A DNA stretch of 64,000 nt from Marinomonas balearica (GTDB lineage Bacteria > Pseudomonadota > Gammaproteobacteria > Pseudomonadales > Marinomonadaceae), in the NCBI RefSeq assembly GCF_004362145.1, contig NZ_SNXC01000013.1:145327-209326 (forward strand), in the 5' to 3' direction. Below the pieces are notes generated by a model. That model ran no database searches. It worked only from the letters and a program-made list of their open reading frames with translations, and had not been told where the DNA came from. The translations under genes were made by a program, and so were the position numbers. Shown in pieces: positions 1 to 8,864 of the stretch. The stretch's first letter is position 1. Each line of letters opens with the position of its first letter.

Positions 1-546
1 GCAACCTTCTAGGTCGACATGTTTTGGAGTGATGGAAAGAGTATCTGGAGTACCGACGTAAATTAACCCTACGATTTGATCTGTTGTTTCCAGACCTAAT
101 AATGAGTTGGTTCGCTCAGTAAAACACGCAGGACCAGAACGCCACATTGCACCGAACCCTAACGCGTTAAGCCCTAACAATACTTGTTGCGCAGCAGCAG
201 AAACAGCCATAACTTGTTCTACATTTGGAACTTTTGGATGCTCAACGATGTTTGCGTAGATTAGCAAGACCTGTGGCGCTCGAAAGGCTTTCTTAATAAA
301 AGAGTCTTTTTTTTCTTCTGGTAAAGCGTCAACTTCTGATTTCGCGTGTTGCCAGTATATTTCACCAAGTTTTTTGCGCCCTTCTCCTTCATAGACTTTA
401 AAGCGCCACGGTTTTAAGCCACCGTGATCAGCGGCACGGCTTGCAGCTTCGAGGATCTCGTCCCATTCCTCTTTTGTTGGCGCTGGCGCATTTAATTTTG
501 GTTGAGATACGCGATTACGCATGAATGTTAAAAAATCTTTACTCAT
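1..546 (-). CDS. Nitroreductase family protein (YdjA-like), 3' end cut by window edge
   Basis: The frame opens with ATG at 546 and stays open to base 1, giving 182 codons without a stop. The product is a small FMN-dependent NAD(P)H nitroreductase-type oxidoreductase of the cytoplasm. The N-terminal region carries an SxPK(L)-like segment and 'AADHGGLKPWRF', the flavin-phosphate-binding pattern of the YdjA group; 'GLNALGFGAMWRSG' and 'GLIYVGTP' match the conserved C-terminal half. YdjA proteins are about 183 residues, so only a few residues are missing. The physiological substrate cannot be told. The gene is divergent from the coiled-coil gene at 853. Confidence 0.85.
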   Translation of the reverse strand, partial: MSKDFLTFMRNRVSQPKLNAPAPTKEEWDEILEAASRAADHGGLKPWRFKVYEGEGRKKLGEIYWQHAKSEVDALPEEKKDSFIKKAFRAPQVLLIYANIVEHPKVPNVEQVMAVSAAAQQVLLGLNALGFGAMWRSGPACFTERTNSLLGLETTDQIVGLIYVGTPDTLSITPKHVDLEGC

Positions 547-852
547 AGAATCGTTCTTTCCGTTAAGATTAATAATTAGAATTCGCAATGTGTTGAGACA
601 ATAGTACGTTTAGATATAAAAGACGGGGATGACTGAACTATCAGCTCAGATGGCAACTCCAGTCACGATGCTATAACAATGTTACTTAGTTTGTGTTTTA
701 TTGAGCTATTCAATAGTACGGCTAAACTAACACATAGCGCTCTAACACTTTACGGCGAATGATATTTTACGAAAGTGTATCTGACCCAGTAGACGATGTA
801 CATGTAACTGGTTTTCATTTACGCCGTTTCAGATGCAAGTTAAGGGGTAAGC
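547..852. other. Divergent intergenic region, 306 bases
   Basis: This gap separates the minus-strand nitroreductase gene from the plus-strand coiled-coil gene and must hold both promoters. I see no convincing gene, tRNA or strong hairpin. A short open frame begins at 759 but runs into the real gene in another frame. An AAGGGGT-type ribosome binding site lies just before 853. Confidence 0.5.
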
Positions 853-2388
853 ATGATGGAAAAGTGGCAATTATGGATACTGCTCGAAAGTTCGACAGTA
901 TTCACCCTACTCACCGTATTTTTTATTTGGCGTACACGCCTGCTTAAAAAGACTCCAGAACCAGACGATGAAAATGAAAAAAACTCAGCCTCATCCACAC
1001 CATCGAGTGACAACGTACATTCTAGTGCCGCTGAGCCTGATTTAAGCGCTTCTTACAGTCGTTTCAGTGAATTTATAGAGCGACAGATAACACATGCTAT
1101 AAATTCTGTTAAAGCCAAATTACAAGAGAAAGACGAAGCCGCTACGACGAAATTTAAAATATGGGGAACATTACTCAAAGCCGAAAAAGCCATCATAATT
1201 AATGAAAATAGCCAAAACCCGCGCCCAATTTTAAACCGTTTTTTAGCCAGCATTCTGGCTGCATTAGAGTTTGAAAGCCGTAACACCAAAAAATCAGACC
1301 TTGAAAAAAGCCTAGAAGAGCTTGATCAAGAGTTCATGCAGGCAGGTGAAGTTTTACTTACAAAAGAAAACCTCATCGCAAATCAGAAACAGTTGCACGA
1401 AGACCTTCGTAGTAACATTGAGCGCACAAAAAAGCGTATTGCGCAGCTCGGTATTAAAGAGCGTGAATTAGCCCGTTTAAAAGCGGAGCAGAACAAGTTG
1501 CGTGAGCAAATCGAATCAATCAATCATCACTCAGCCTATGCTTTAGACGTAACTCCCGAAGCCCGAACCTCCTACACCAAACCGAAAGCACAAAAGCCTC
1601 AATCTTCGCGACATTTAGAGTCGTTAAAGCAGCTGTCAGCTCGCCAACAGACCGTTATAGAAAAACTTCAAGAAGCATTAGATAGCCAAAAAACAGGGAA
1701 ATCAAACCAAACACACATCGAATCTCAGAAAGTCGCAATTGAACGCTTAGAAAGAATGAGCACTGAGTCATTGTCGCTTATCGAACAACTCAGCACAGAA
1801 CTGAACACAACCAACCTTACCATTGAATCCCTAAAACAAGATATCTCGAGTAAAAACAAAGCTCTTGAAGAGATTGAGCAAAGACTAAAAGAAACAGACA
1901 CAACTGTTATTACTGGGCTCTCAAACATTCAAGCGAACAAAAAAGAAGCGTTTGATTCAATTAAACTCGGCCTAACCGAAGCACAAGAGGATGAACAATC
2001 TCACAATGATTTCTTTATCAACGAGCATGCTAAAGAAGTCGAAAATTTGGAAAGATTACTCCAAGAGTCAGAAACATGTGTCGCTTTACTCGCACAAGAA
2101 TTGCAGACATTAGATTCGGAAACAGCGGAAACAGAGGCAAAAATATTGGAAGCCGTTGCAGCACAAAACAACGGCGACTCAACATCAGATGAACTCAATA
2201 TGCTTCGAGAGCAAAACAAGCTTTTAGCCAATCAAACCAGTGACATTAAAGCAGAATTAATGGAGCAAGCTACAAACACCGATGAGCGAACGCTTCGAAC
2301 CGAATTTAATCGTAAGAATCTAGAGTTAGACCGGTTACAACTGGCTTACAGCGATCTAGAGCGTAAGTATCTTTCAACGCTAAATTAA
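853..2388 (+). CDS. Membrane-anchored long coiled-coil protein, function unknown
   Basis: I do not recognise this 511-residue protein. Residues about 5-26 form one hydrophobic helix followed by basic residues (RTRLLKK), so it is probably held in the inner membrane with the bulk in the cytoplasm. An acidic, Ser-rich linker follows (about 35-70). From about 150 to 505 the sequence is rich in Glu, Lys, Leu and Gln with heptad character, broken by a basic linker near 230-250. No catalytic motif is visible. The start at 853 follows AAGGGGT; the second codon is also ATG. It stands alone. A scaffold or structural role would be a guess from shape only. Confidence 0.8.
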   Translation: MMEKWQLWILLESSTVFTLLTVFFIWRTRLLKKTPEPDDENEKNSASSTPSSDNVHSSAAEPDLSASYSRFSEFIERQITHAINSVKAKLQEKDEAATTKFKIWGTLLKAEKAIIINENSQNPRPILNRFLASILAALEFESRNTKKSDLEKSLEELDQEFMQAGEVLLTKENLIANQKQLHEDLRSNIERTKKRIAQLGIKERELARLKAEQNKLREQIESINHHSAYALDVTPEARTSYTKPKAQKPQSSRHLESLKQLSARQQTVIEKLQEALDSQKTGKSNQTHIESQKVAIERLERMSTESLSLIEQLSTELNTTNLTIESLKQDISSKNKALEEIEQRLKETDTTVITGLSNIQANKKEAFDSIKLGLTEAQEDEQSHNDFFINEHAKEVENLERLLQESETCVALLAQELQTLDSETAETEAKILEAVAAQNNGDSTSDELNMLREQNKLLANQTSDIKAELMEQATNTDERTLRTEFNRKNLELDRLQLAYSDLERKYLSTLN

Positions 2389-2576
2389 CGACGATCGACA
2401 AGGGCTCTTTTAAAGAAGCAGCCCTTCGAATTTCCAACGTTCTCTCACGTCTTTTAAAAAGTGCGCCTGCTCGTCGCTCGATAATAATTTCCCGATAATT
2501 ATGGCGAAATACGATACACACTTCTTTTTCAGACGCGGTATGTCTGTCGATAAGTCAGATTAATAAGGGGGCATGT

Positions 2577-2623
2577 AAAAAAAGTGCTAATGATAAAAAG
2601 ACGGCTCTCTTCATCATTAGCAC
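2577..2623 (-). terminator. Rho-independent terminator for the M14 peptidase gene
   Basis: A ten-base inverted repeat (2584-2593 with 2614-2623) has a loop of 20 bases. Read on the minus strand it is followed by seven T residues (2577-2583), just after the stop of the peptidase gene at 2644. The large loop lowers confidence. Confidence 0.55.
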
Positions 2624-2643
2624 GCGCACGTTTAGAACGTGAG

Positions 2644-3789
2644 TTAGGACATGTGCTTGCTATTAATCACCTGATATATCGGATAAAGAACGTCGGCTCC
2701 TAGAATTTTAGAACGTTCTGGAGACCAACCAACCTCCTCATCAGGTAGGTTTTCATTGTCTTTGAAGGGCATTTCAAGTGTTAACGACAAGCATCGATAA
2801 GTGTTACCCACCCATTTTGATGCGACAGATAAATTAGCCTCACCAAAGTAATCTTGCTCGTAGCCAATATCCGTCTGAAAATCAGGGCTCACAGCAAGTA
2901 ATGTTTGTGAAAACAACGTTTCCATCGCTTCCATACGAGCATCAAAGTTTGGAACACCAATACACCCATCAACAAAGTTAACTGGCAGTGTTTCGTCTCC
3001 GTGAATATCCAAGAACATATCCACGCCAACTTCGGCCATTTTCTTTTGAACCGCCAATACTTCCGGGCTATTTTCTTGGGAAGATCGTTTCCACTCTCGG
3101 TTTAGATTAACGCCTTTACTGTTTACTCTAAGGTTCCCATGAACACCGCCGTCGGGATTCATGTTTGGAACAATGTAAAAACGACATTGCTTTAGCATAG
3201 CTCTAGCAACTGGATGAGATTCATCAAACAGTCGTTCTAGCAATCCTTCTACAAACCACTCTGCCATGGTTTCTCCAGGGTGCTGACGTGCTGTTATCCA
3301 GATATTTTTTGCCAACCCTTGAGTTTTTGTCACTTCAAGCAGAGTAATGTCTCGCCCTTCGGCAGTTTCACCTAAGTGGTGAGTGACACAATCCTCGTGC
3401 GAACTTGCCCACGAAAGCATATCAAGATGGCGCTCATAACTATAAGGGGCGAAGTAGGCATAATAAACGCTGTCTTGTTCTGGCTGATGCGCTACTGTAA
3501 GAATGCCATCTTCATACTGAGTCGGTACTCTAAACCAATGCTCTCGGTCATACGATGCAACCGCTTGATAGCCCTCCCAGCCTTCAGAATAAGCGGCGTC
3601 TTTTGCATTTTCAAAATGGATTATACATTCTTCGCCCATACCGCCTTGTAAACGAAAATAAAACCATTGAAAGAAATCTGACTCTGTATCTTTCGGAATA
3701 CTTACTCTAATATTGTCAGGTTCCGCCGCGTCGATCACGGTTATGTTTCCGCCATCAAAAAAGCTACTAATCTTGATACGACTGGTCAT
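2644..3789 (-). CDS. M14 family zinc carboxypeptidase (cytosolic carboxypeptidase type)
   Basis: This 381-residue protein belongs to the bacterial relatives of cytosolic carboxypeptidases (CCP/AGBL). Residues 1-120 form the beta-rich N-terminal domain typical of that group. The catalytic domain shows the zinc ligands H170 and E173 in 'RQHPGETMAEW', the third ligand H263 in 'LDIHGDET', an 'NPDGGVHGN' segment, and the catalytic Glu E339 in 'LTLEMP'. There is no signal peptide, so it should act in the cytoplasm by trimming C-terminal residues; the natural substrate is unknown. The ATG start follows AAGGAAT. It is divergent from the gene at 3826 with only 36 bases between. Confidence 0.88.
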   Translation of the reverse strand: MTSRIKISSFFDGGNITVIDAAEPDNIRVSIPKDTESDFFQWFYFRLQGGMGEECIIHFENAKDAAYSEGWEGYQAVASYDREHWFRVPTQYEDGILTVAHQPEQDSVYYAYFAPYSYERHLDMLSWASSHEDCVTHHLGETAEGRDITLLEVTKTQGLAKNIWITARQHPGETMAEWFVEGLLERLFDESHPVARAMLKQCRFYIVPNMNPDGGVHGNLRVNSKGVNLNREWKRSSQENSPEVLAVQKKMAEVGVDMFLDIHGDETLPVNFVDGCIGVPNFDARMEAMETLFSQTLLAVSPDFQTDIGYEQDYFGEANLSVASKWVGNTYRCLSLTLEMPFKDNENLPDEEVGWSPERSKILGADVLYPIYQVINSKHMS

Positions 3790-3825
3790 TCAATATTCCT
3801 TACTAAACAGGCTGTTACTTTTAAT

Positions 3826-4341
3826 ATGGCAAGTTTACCTATATTCATCACCGCTGTCGCGAATTCTGCGGATGAGCCGTCATTTCCTTTGTTATTTACT
3901 TGGTCTACTCACGATGCTGAGATAAAAGAAGTACTTGTTATTCCTGACGATGATTGGCTACATTCAGCCACCGTTGAAAAAAATATACAAGATATTAACG
4001 AAACTCAGCTTTACGAGTTTGGCTATGAAGCGGGTGACATTCTCGCAGAATGGACAAGTGAGTTTGATACGGATGCCGTCTATGCCATTCAACCCGATGA
4101 GCTGTCATTGCTTGTCGAGGCAACCTTTGACTCCAAAGGGTTAGAGCCAACATTCGAAGTACTCAACATATTTGATTGGTTTGAAGAACGAGGACTGGAT
4201 TTGCACAATGAGTGGGCATCACATGGCAACCCTACGCCATTAGAGTTATTGCCACCTGATGAACAAATTGCATCCCTGTTACAAATCGCCTCTGAGAACG
4301 GATTAATTGAAGCCCCTGAGAGAGAAGAAGATTATGACTGA
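3826..4341 (+). CDS. Conserved hypothetical protein overlapping rraA
   Basis: The 171-residue acidic product is not one I can name. It has no signal peptide or membrane helix and is rich in Asp, Glu and Trp. The first strand, 'LPIFITAVANSAD', and the alternation of strand and helix suggest a small alpha/beta domain, perhaps RNase H-like, but I see no set of catalytic residues. No strong ribosome binding site precedes 3826, and the close divergent neighbour leaves little room for an earlier start. Its last eight bases overlap the start of rraA (ATGACTGA), so the two are probably translationally coupled and may share a role in RNA metabolism; that is inference. Confidence 0.72.
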   Translation: MASLPIFITAVANSADEPSFPLLFTWSTHDAEIKEVLVIPDDDWLHSATVEKNIQDINETQLYEFGYEAGDILAEWTSEFDTDAVYAIQPDELSLLVEATFDSKGLEPTFEVLNIFDWFEERGLDLHNEWASHGNPTPLELLPPDEQIASLLQIASENGLIEAPEREEDYD

Positions 4342-4822
4342 TCTAACGCCCGATTTATGTGATCACTATGCCGACAGCATTACGATCGCCGACTCTATCT
4401 TTCAAGATTTTGGCGGTAACGACTGCTTTTATGGTGAGGTCGTCACCGTTTCTTGTTATGAAGACAACAGTAAGGTTCGAGAATTAGCCTTCTCTCAAGG
4501 TGACGGCAAAGTGATCGTCGTAGATGGGAAGGCAAGCTGCCGACGAGCCTTGTTAGGTGATATGCTTGCTGAAAACGCAATGAAAAACGGCTGGAAAGGC
4601 ATTGTTATCAATGGTGCGGTGCGAGACGTTTACACGATATCAACACTGAACTTTGGGGTTAAAGCTCTTTGTGCATTTCCCTTACCTACCGAGAAAAAAG
4701 GGCTAGGAGAAATCGGCGTTCCTCTAGAATTTGCGGGCGTTAAACTGGAATCAGGTGATTACATCTATTGTGATCGTAACGGCATCGTTGTTTCTAAAAC
4801 AGAACTGAAGCTCGATTTCTAG
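4334..4822 (+). CDS. rraA: Regulator of ribonuclease E activity A (RraA family)
   Basis: The product is 162 residues, matching RraA of Escherichia coli (161). RraA binds the C-terminal region of RNase E and lowers its activity; related proteins are oxaloacetate decarboxylase/aldolase-like. The conserved segments 'TPDLCDHY', 'GDGKVIVVDG', 'LGDMLAENA', 'GWKGIVINGAVRD' and the C-terminal 'GDYIYCDRNGIVVS' are all present. A longer frame exists from 4307, but the start at 4334 fits the family and overlaps the previous stop by eight bases. It is followed by a strong terminator. Confidence 0.93.
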   Translation: MTDLTPDLCDHYADSITIADSIFQDFGGNDCFYGEVVTVSCYEDNSKVRELAFSQGDGKVIVVDGKASCRRALLGDMLAENAMKNGWKGIVINGAVRDVYTISTLNFGVKALCAFPLPTEKKGLGEIGVPLEFAGVKLESGDYIYCDRNGIVVSKTELKLDF

Positions 4823-4922
4823 CCGAGTGCAGTTTTTAGTACGATTTGTCTAAACTAATGCATCTAAACATCACCATATAGCCCGCATAACTTAATGGAT
4901 GCTTGAAACTAAATATGAAATA

Positions 4923-4952
4923 AAAAAAGGAGAGCACTCGCTCTCCTTTTTT
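4923..4952. terminator. Bidirectional terminator between rraA and the methyltransferase gene
   Basis: A perfect 13-base inverted repeat (4923-4935 and 4940-4952) with loop ACTC is flanked by A and T runs in both directions. It lies between the converging rraA and homocysteine methyltransferase genes. Confidence 0.9.
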
Positions 4953-4993
4953 CGTAAACTCACCTAACAGCGAGCTCAATTACTACTGGTATA

Positions 4994-5905
4994 CTAAGCC
5001 AGTTCGTTAGACATTGCTTCGATATGCTCTGGACCAATTCCACAACATCCACCTACCAATGTTGCACCGTCTTCAACCCAACGCTTAACCCAATCAAGAT
5101 ATTCTGTTGGGGAAAGATCCTCACGCAATTCATCCAAACCATCGTTAGCCGTTGCTTCTTTGGTTTGTGGAGGGAACGCATTAGCGTAAGCACCAATCTC
5201 TATTGCCTCTAAACCGGACTCAGCTAACATTTTGTGCGTCAGCTTAATTGCTTCACCGATAATTTCTGGTTGACTGCAATTAAATAAAACCGCTGAAATC
5301 CCCATTCCTGAAATTTTAGCAATCGCGTCACGTAACGTTTCGCCCGAGCGAAGCATAGGCTCTTCTGTTTGCTCTGAGTCTTCTAGGGTGAAGGACACCC
5401 AGAAAGGTTTTTTCCCAGAGTCGTATTTATCAACAAGCGCCTTTACCTGTGCAACTTCTTCAATGAGACACTGGGTTTCGTTTAACCACACATCGACATT
5501 TCCACTAAGCCCTTTAATAATAGGCGTAGCGACTTCTTCTGCACGTTCCGCATTGTACAAATCGGCGCGATACGATCCAAAAAGAGGTGGAAGTGACCCT
5601 GCAACAAGAACATTACGTTCGCTTTCGACAACCGCCTCTTTTGCGACATCGCCAGAAAGTTTGGCTAGATCATAGGCTTGCTCAGCAAACGCCTGCTCTC
5701 CAATATGAAAAGGAACAAGAGCATAGCTATTCGTCGTAATAACGTGTGCACCGCTCTTTATATAGTCCTTGTGAACCTCTTTCACAATTTCAGGTGTCTT
5801 CATCATTGCCAATGCGGACCATTCAGGCTGCTGGAAAGGTGCATTTCTTCGGTTTAGCTCTCGCCCCATCCCACCGTCTAGTATAGTGACATTAGATGAA
5901 TTCAT
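4994..5905 (-). CDS. Homocysteine S-methyltransferase family protein
   Basis: The 303-residue protein transfers a methyl group to homocysteine to make methionine, probably from S-methylmethionine or S-adenosylmethionine as in MmuM. The zinc-binding cysteines are visible: C210 in 'LFNCSQPE' and the pair in 'VGGCCGIGPEH' (about 285-288). The N-terminal 'ILDGGMGREL' is the family hallmark. A TTG-started frame begins six bases earlier, but the ATG at 5905 follows GAGG at a good distance. It has no cobalamin domain and is monocistronic. The donor cannot be read from sequence. Confidence 0.88.
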   Translation of the reverse strand: MNSSNVTILDGGMGRELNRRNAPFQQPEWSALAMMKTPEIVKEVHKDYIKSGAHVITTNSYALVPFHIGEQAFAEQAYDLAKLSGDVAKEAVVESERNVLVAGSLPPLFGSYRADLYNAERAEEVATPIIKGLSGNVDVWLNETQCLIEEVAQVKALVDKYDSGKKPFWVSFTLEDSEQTEEPMLRSGETLRDAIAKISGMGISAVLFNCSQPEIIGEAIKLTHKMLAESGLEAIEIGAYANAFPPQTKEATANDGLDELREDLSPTEYLDWVKRWVEDGATLVGGCCGIGPEHIEAMSNELA

Positions 5906-6099
5906 ATCCAAAACCTCAATAAAATAAAAATAAGCGCGAATTCTAAAACGTTTTTTAAAGAATCTCTATCGAAAAAAGTTGAAGAACCATGGTATGAGCG
6001 CATTCTTTATGCACTCTATGTTGCTATCTCTTTTTTATATTGGTTAACACGCAAGTACTTACTGTTAAGTACATATAAAATTGGAAGGAATTTGAAGTA

Positions 6100-6126
6100 A
6101 AAAGGAGCCTGTTTAAGGCTCCTTTT
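6100..6126. terminator. Terminator after the Hsp70 operon
   Basis: An 11-base perfect inverted repeat (6100-6110 with 6116-6126, five-base loop) is flanked by A and T runs. It lies just beyond the stop of the 897-residue Hsp70 gene on the minus strand. Confidence 0.85.
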
Positions 6127-6170
6127 GGGATTACCACGTCTTATGTGGTTTAGTTCTGCTTGCGAGCAGA

Positions 6171-8864
6171 CTAAATTAAGCTTAGACCAATCGGGAAACT
6201 TTCGCCTACTAATTTCGTTAAACTGACTTCATCAATGGTGTCTGTTTCACTGAGACGTTCAAGCCACAAAGCAGGACATTTATCTTTTTTTAACTTATTC
6301 GCGATTTTCTTTCGCAAAGTAGACAAAGATTCAGCTTCCATTTCACAATGCTGTGTCATTAATATGGTTGCTAAGCCTGCTTGCTTACGTTTCTTCCAAT
6401 CCTCTTTAAGCGCCAGCTCTATCTGAGTTACTGCTATGCGCTCCGAAAGACGGTAATCCTCTTCTTGAACCAATAGCTGGCGTGATGCTAATCGCCCAAT
6501 AGTCCACCAGCCCGTATCACTTTCGGATGACTTTTTAAGGCGTTTGGTTAACCAATCTATCGCCTCTTTTTTTGTGTCAGGTGCTAAACGTTCAAGCGCA
6601 CCGACCATTCTTATTAAATCGTCTCCCGATCGTGTTTGCAGCTGTTTTTGCTTGTCTCGCGATTTCTGACCAGAAGGCGAATAAAACTGGCTGAACTGTT
6701 TGTACAGAGACTCTTGCTGATCGGCTGCTAACCCTCCAGCCACTCGCCTGAATAACGTCCAATGTTGCGCCCAAACTGCAGATGCATCAAATTTAGGCCC
6801 GTTCTTTGTAAGATTGAACGCCTGCGTAACTCGCTGTTCATCTCCAGTATGCCCGTAACCAGGACGGAGGCAGAAGCCGAGCAACTGGAGCCATAGGCGT
6901 TCGTGTTGCGCGCTCTTCACCCGCCCAGATTTTAGCGATAAGAGCTTATCAGATATTCTTCGCGCCGTGGTTACGTTCCACTCTTCTCTATCACCAAGCT
7001 GCGCTTCCAGCTCTACTCGCAGAGTTTTCACAAGATTCGGTTCTGTTTTTTGGCCTGCATTTGAAAAACATCGAACAAGCAGTTCCTCGGCTTGTCCCAT
7101 ATTTCTATGCAACGTTTCAACCGTCTCTTCCGTTGAATTTGCTTCTGGCGCGTCCGTACTGAAGTTAAGATCCCACTCTTGACCATGTTCAGTGTCTTTC
7201 AACTTAACTTGAACTACGCCAATTTCAGACAGTTTTGCAGCGAGTTTTACTTTAGCGTTTACTTGCTCTCCACTTCCCTCTAACTCAGAGAGTAAGTTCG
7301 AAACAAAATGCATCTTACTATCATCTCGCAGTATACGGCCTACATCGCACTGGACATCATCATCTGACCGATATAACGGAAATTGAACCTGCTCACCTAA
7401 CGTCAAGACGAACTCATGAGATAATTCTATGAGCTCTTCTTTCGGTGTTCCTTTAGGAATCAGCCCAACATAATCACCTTCAGATGTTTGGAGCCATAAA
7501 CTATGCGACACACCACTTTCAATACGCGTAGAAACGCCGTCTAAAGCATTTAGATACTGTGCCGCTCCTTTTGCAACGGCGTTATTAGGCTCTCCTGAAT
7601 TGCATACCGTGATGCGCCCTTCAGTCCAGAGATTGAGTTGTTCAACAAAGCGGTCTTTTACCATGTCACTGTTGAAAAGCCCGCCGTTGAACAATACGGC
7701 ATCGGGCATTGTTTGACCTGTAAGAGCCACTATCTCTGCTTCGTGATCTGAAATGAATTGCGCTAAATGGCGTGTAAATGCGGCATCCGTTTCATATGGC
7801 AACCCCAAGGCATGTATCGCGTATTCAGATCGATTCACTTTTGTCGATTTATCAATAATCGGTAGAAAGCCTTCTTCTATTTGCGCTAGTAGACTTTGTT
7901 TTTCTACAACAAACTTCTGTGATCCACCTATTAGCTTACTGCCCGCACCCAATACAGTAAGCGTCACCGATTCAGGACCATCTTTTGATAGTAATACTTC
8001 TTTGGCTTTACGTGTCTGTTGAGTCAGAGCCGCTAAACGAGTTGCTGAAAGTGACGAAATTTGTCTCGGATCTAATTGATATGCAAGCGCCTGATCAAGG
8101 TTGTCTCCACCCAATAGCAGGTGCGACCCTACCGCGATTCGTTTCAGTGCCAATCGTTCTCGGTCAGTGGATTTGATGTGGACCAAACTAAAATCAGATG
8201 TGCCACCCCCAATATCAACCACCAGCAACATTTTGCATTCTTTAAGAGATGATAAAGACTCATTATCTCTTATAAAGTGATAACAAGCCGCCTGTGGTTC
8301 TTCTAGAAGATAAAGATCACGAATTCCAGCCCGTCGAGCTGCATCGAGTGTCAACGACCTTGCTTCTTCATCGAATGAAGCAGGTAACGTTAATGTGACT
8401 TGCTGATCTTCCAGCTTCGCGTCGGGAAAACGGTGATTCCACGCATCTTTTATATAACTAAGAAGTATTTCGGTCGCTTTGAGGGGGCTTACTTTACGCT
8501 TTGCTTCACTTCCCCACGGTAAAATGGCTTCTCTGCGATTAACCCCTTGATGGCTCAACCAACTTTTCGCGCTCTGAACAAGTTGCCCTACTCGCCTCTG
8601 GCCTAAATCCAGTGCGCCCTTGCCTATGATCAAATCTGTAGCGGTACTGCGCCAAGGAAGTACGGGCGCAATTTTGGCTAATTCATCATCCGCGAGCAGA
8701 TAAATTGCGCTGGGTAAGTAAGTAAAACTCTGAACCGTTCCATCCCCCAGATTTTGGGGGATGTCTAACAATTCCGGTTCGCCATTAGAGGATTGGATGT
8801 CGAAGTAGGAAACGACACAATTGGTAGTACCTAAGTCGATTCCAACTCTATATGTATTGCTCAT
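6171..8864 (-). CDS. Hsp70-family protein with large C-terminal extension (DUF3731 type)
   Basis: The protein has 897 residues, against about 640 for DnaK. The actin-like ATPase is clear: phosphate loop 'GIDLGTTNCVVSY' (8-20), second phosphate loop 'VVDIGGGTSDFSL' (215-227) and the adenosine segment 'LFNGGLFNSD' (391-400). A short beta domain follows (about 460-575, 'GEQVQFPLYRSDDDV'). The last 300 residues are mostly helical, do not resemble the DnaK lid, and fit the DUF3731 region found on such proteins. No DVLLLDV-type linker is seen. The start overlaps the stop of the upstream Hsp70 gene by one base (TAATG), so the two are coupled. Its client and partners are unknown. Confidence 0.88.
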   Translation of the reverse strand: MSNTYRVGIDLGTTNCVVSYFDIQSSNGEPELLDIPQNLGDGTVQSFTYLPSAIYLLADDELAKIAPVLPWRSTATDLIIGKGALDLGQRRVGQLVQSAKSWLSHQGVNRREAILPWGSEAKRKVSPLKATEILLSYIKDAWNHRFPDAKLEDQQVTLTLPASFDEEARSLTLDAARRAGIRDLYLLEEPQAACYHFIRDNESLSSLKECKMLLVVDIGGGTSDFSLVHIKSTDRERLALKRIAVGSHLLLGGDNLDQALAYQLDPRQISSLSATRLAALTQQTRKAKEVLLSKDGPESVTLTVLGAGSKLIGGSQKFVVEKQSLLAQIEEGFLPIIDKSTKVNRSEYAIHALGLPYETDAAFTRHLAQFISDHEAEIVALTGQTMPDAVLFNGGLFNSDMVKDRFVEQLNLWTEGRITVCNSGEPNNAVAKGAAQYLNALDGVSTRIESGVSHSLWLQTSEGDYVGLIPKGTPKEELIELSHEFVLTLGEQVQFPLYRSDDDVQCDVGRILRDDSKMHFVSNLLSELEGSGEQVNAKVKLAAKLSEIGVVQVKLKDTEHGQEWDLNFSTDAPEANSTEETVETLHRNMGQAEELLVRCFSNAGQKTEPNLVKTLRVELEAQLGDREEWNVTTARRISDKLLSLKSGRVKSAQHERLWLQLLGFCLRPGYGHTGDEQRVTQAFNLTKNGPKFDASAVWAQHWTLFRRVAGGLAADQQESLYKQFSQFYSPSGQKSRDKQKQLQTRSGDDLIRMVGALERLAPDTKKEAIDWLTKRLKKSSESDTGWWTIGRLASRQLLVQEEDYRLSERIAVTQIELALKEDWKKRKQAGLATILMTQHCEMEAESLSTLRKKIANKLKKDKCPALWLERLSETDTIDEVSLTKLVGESFPIGLSLI

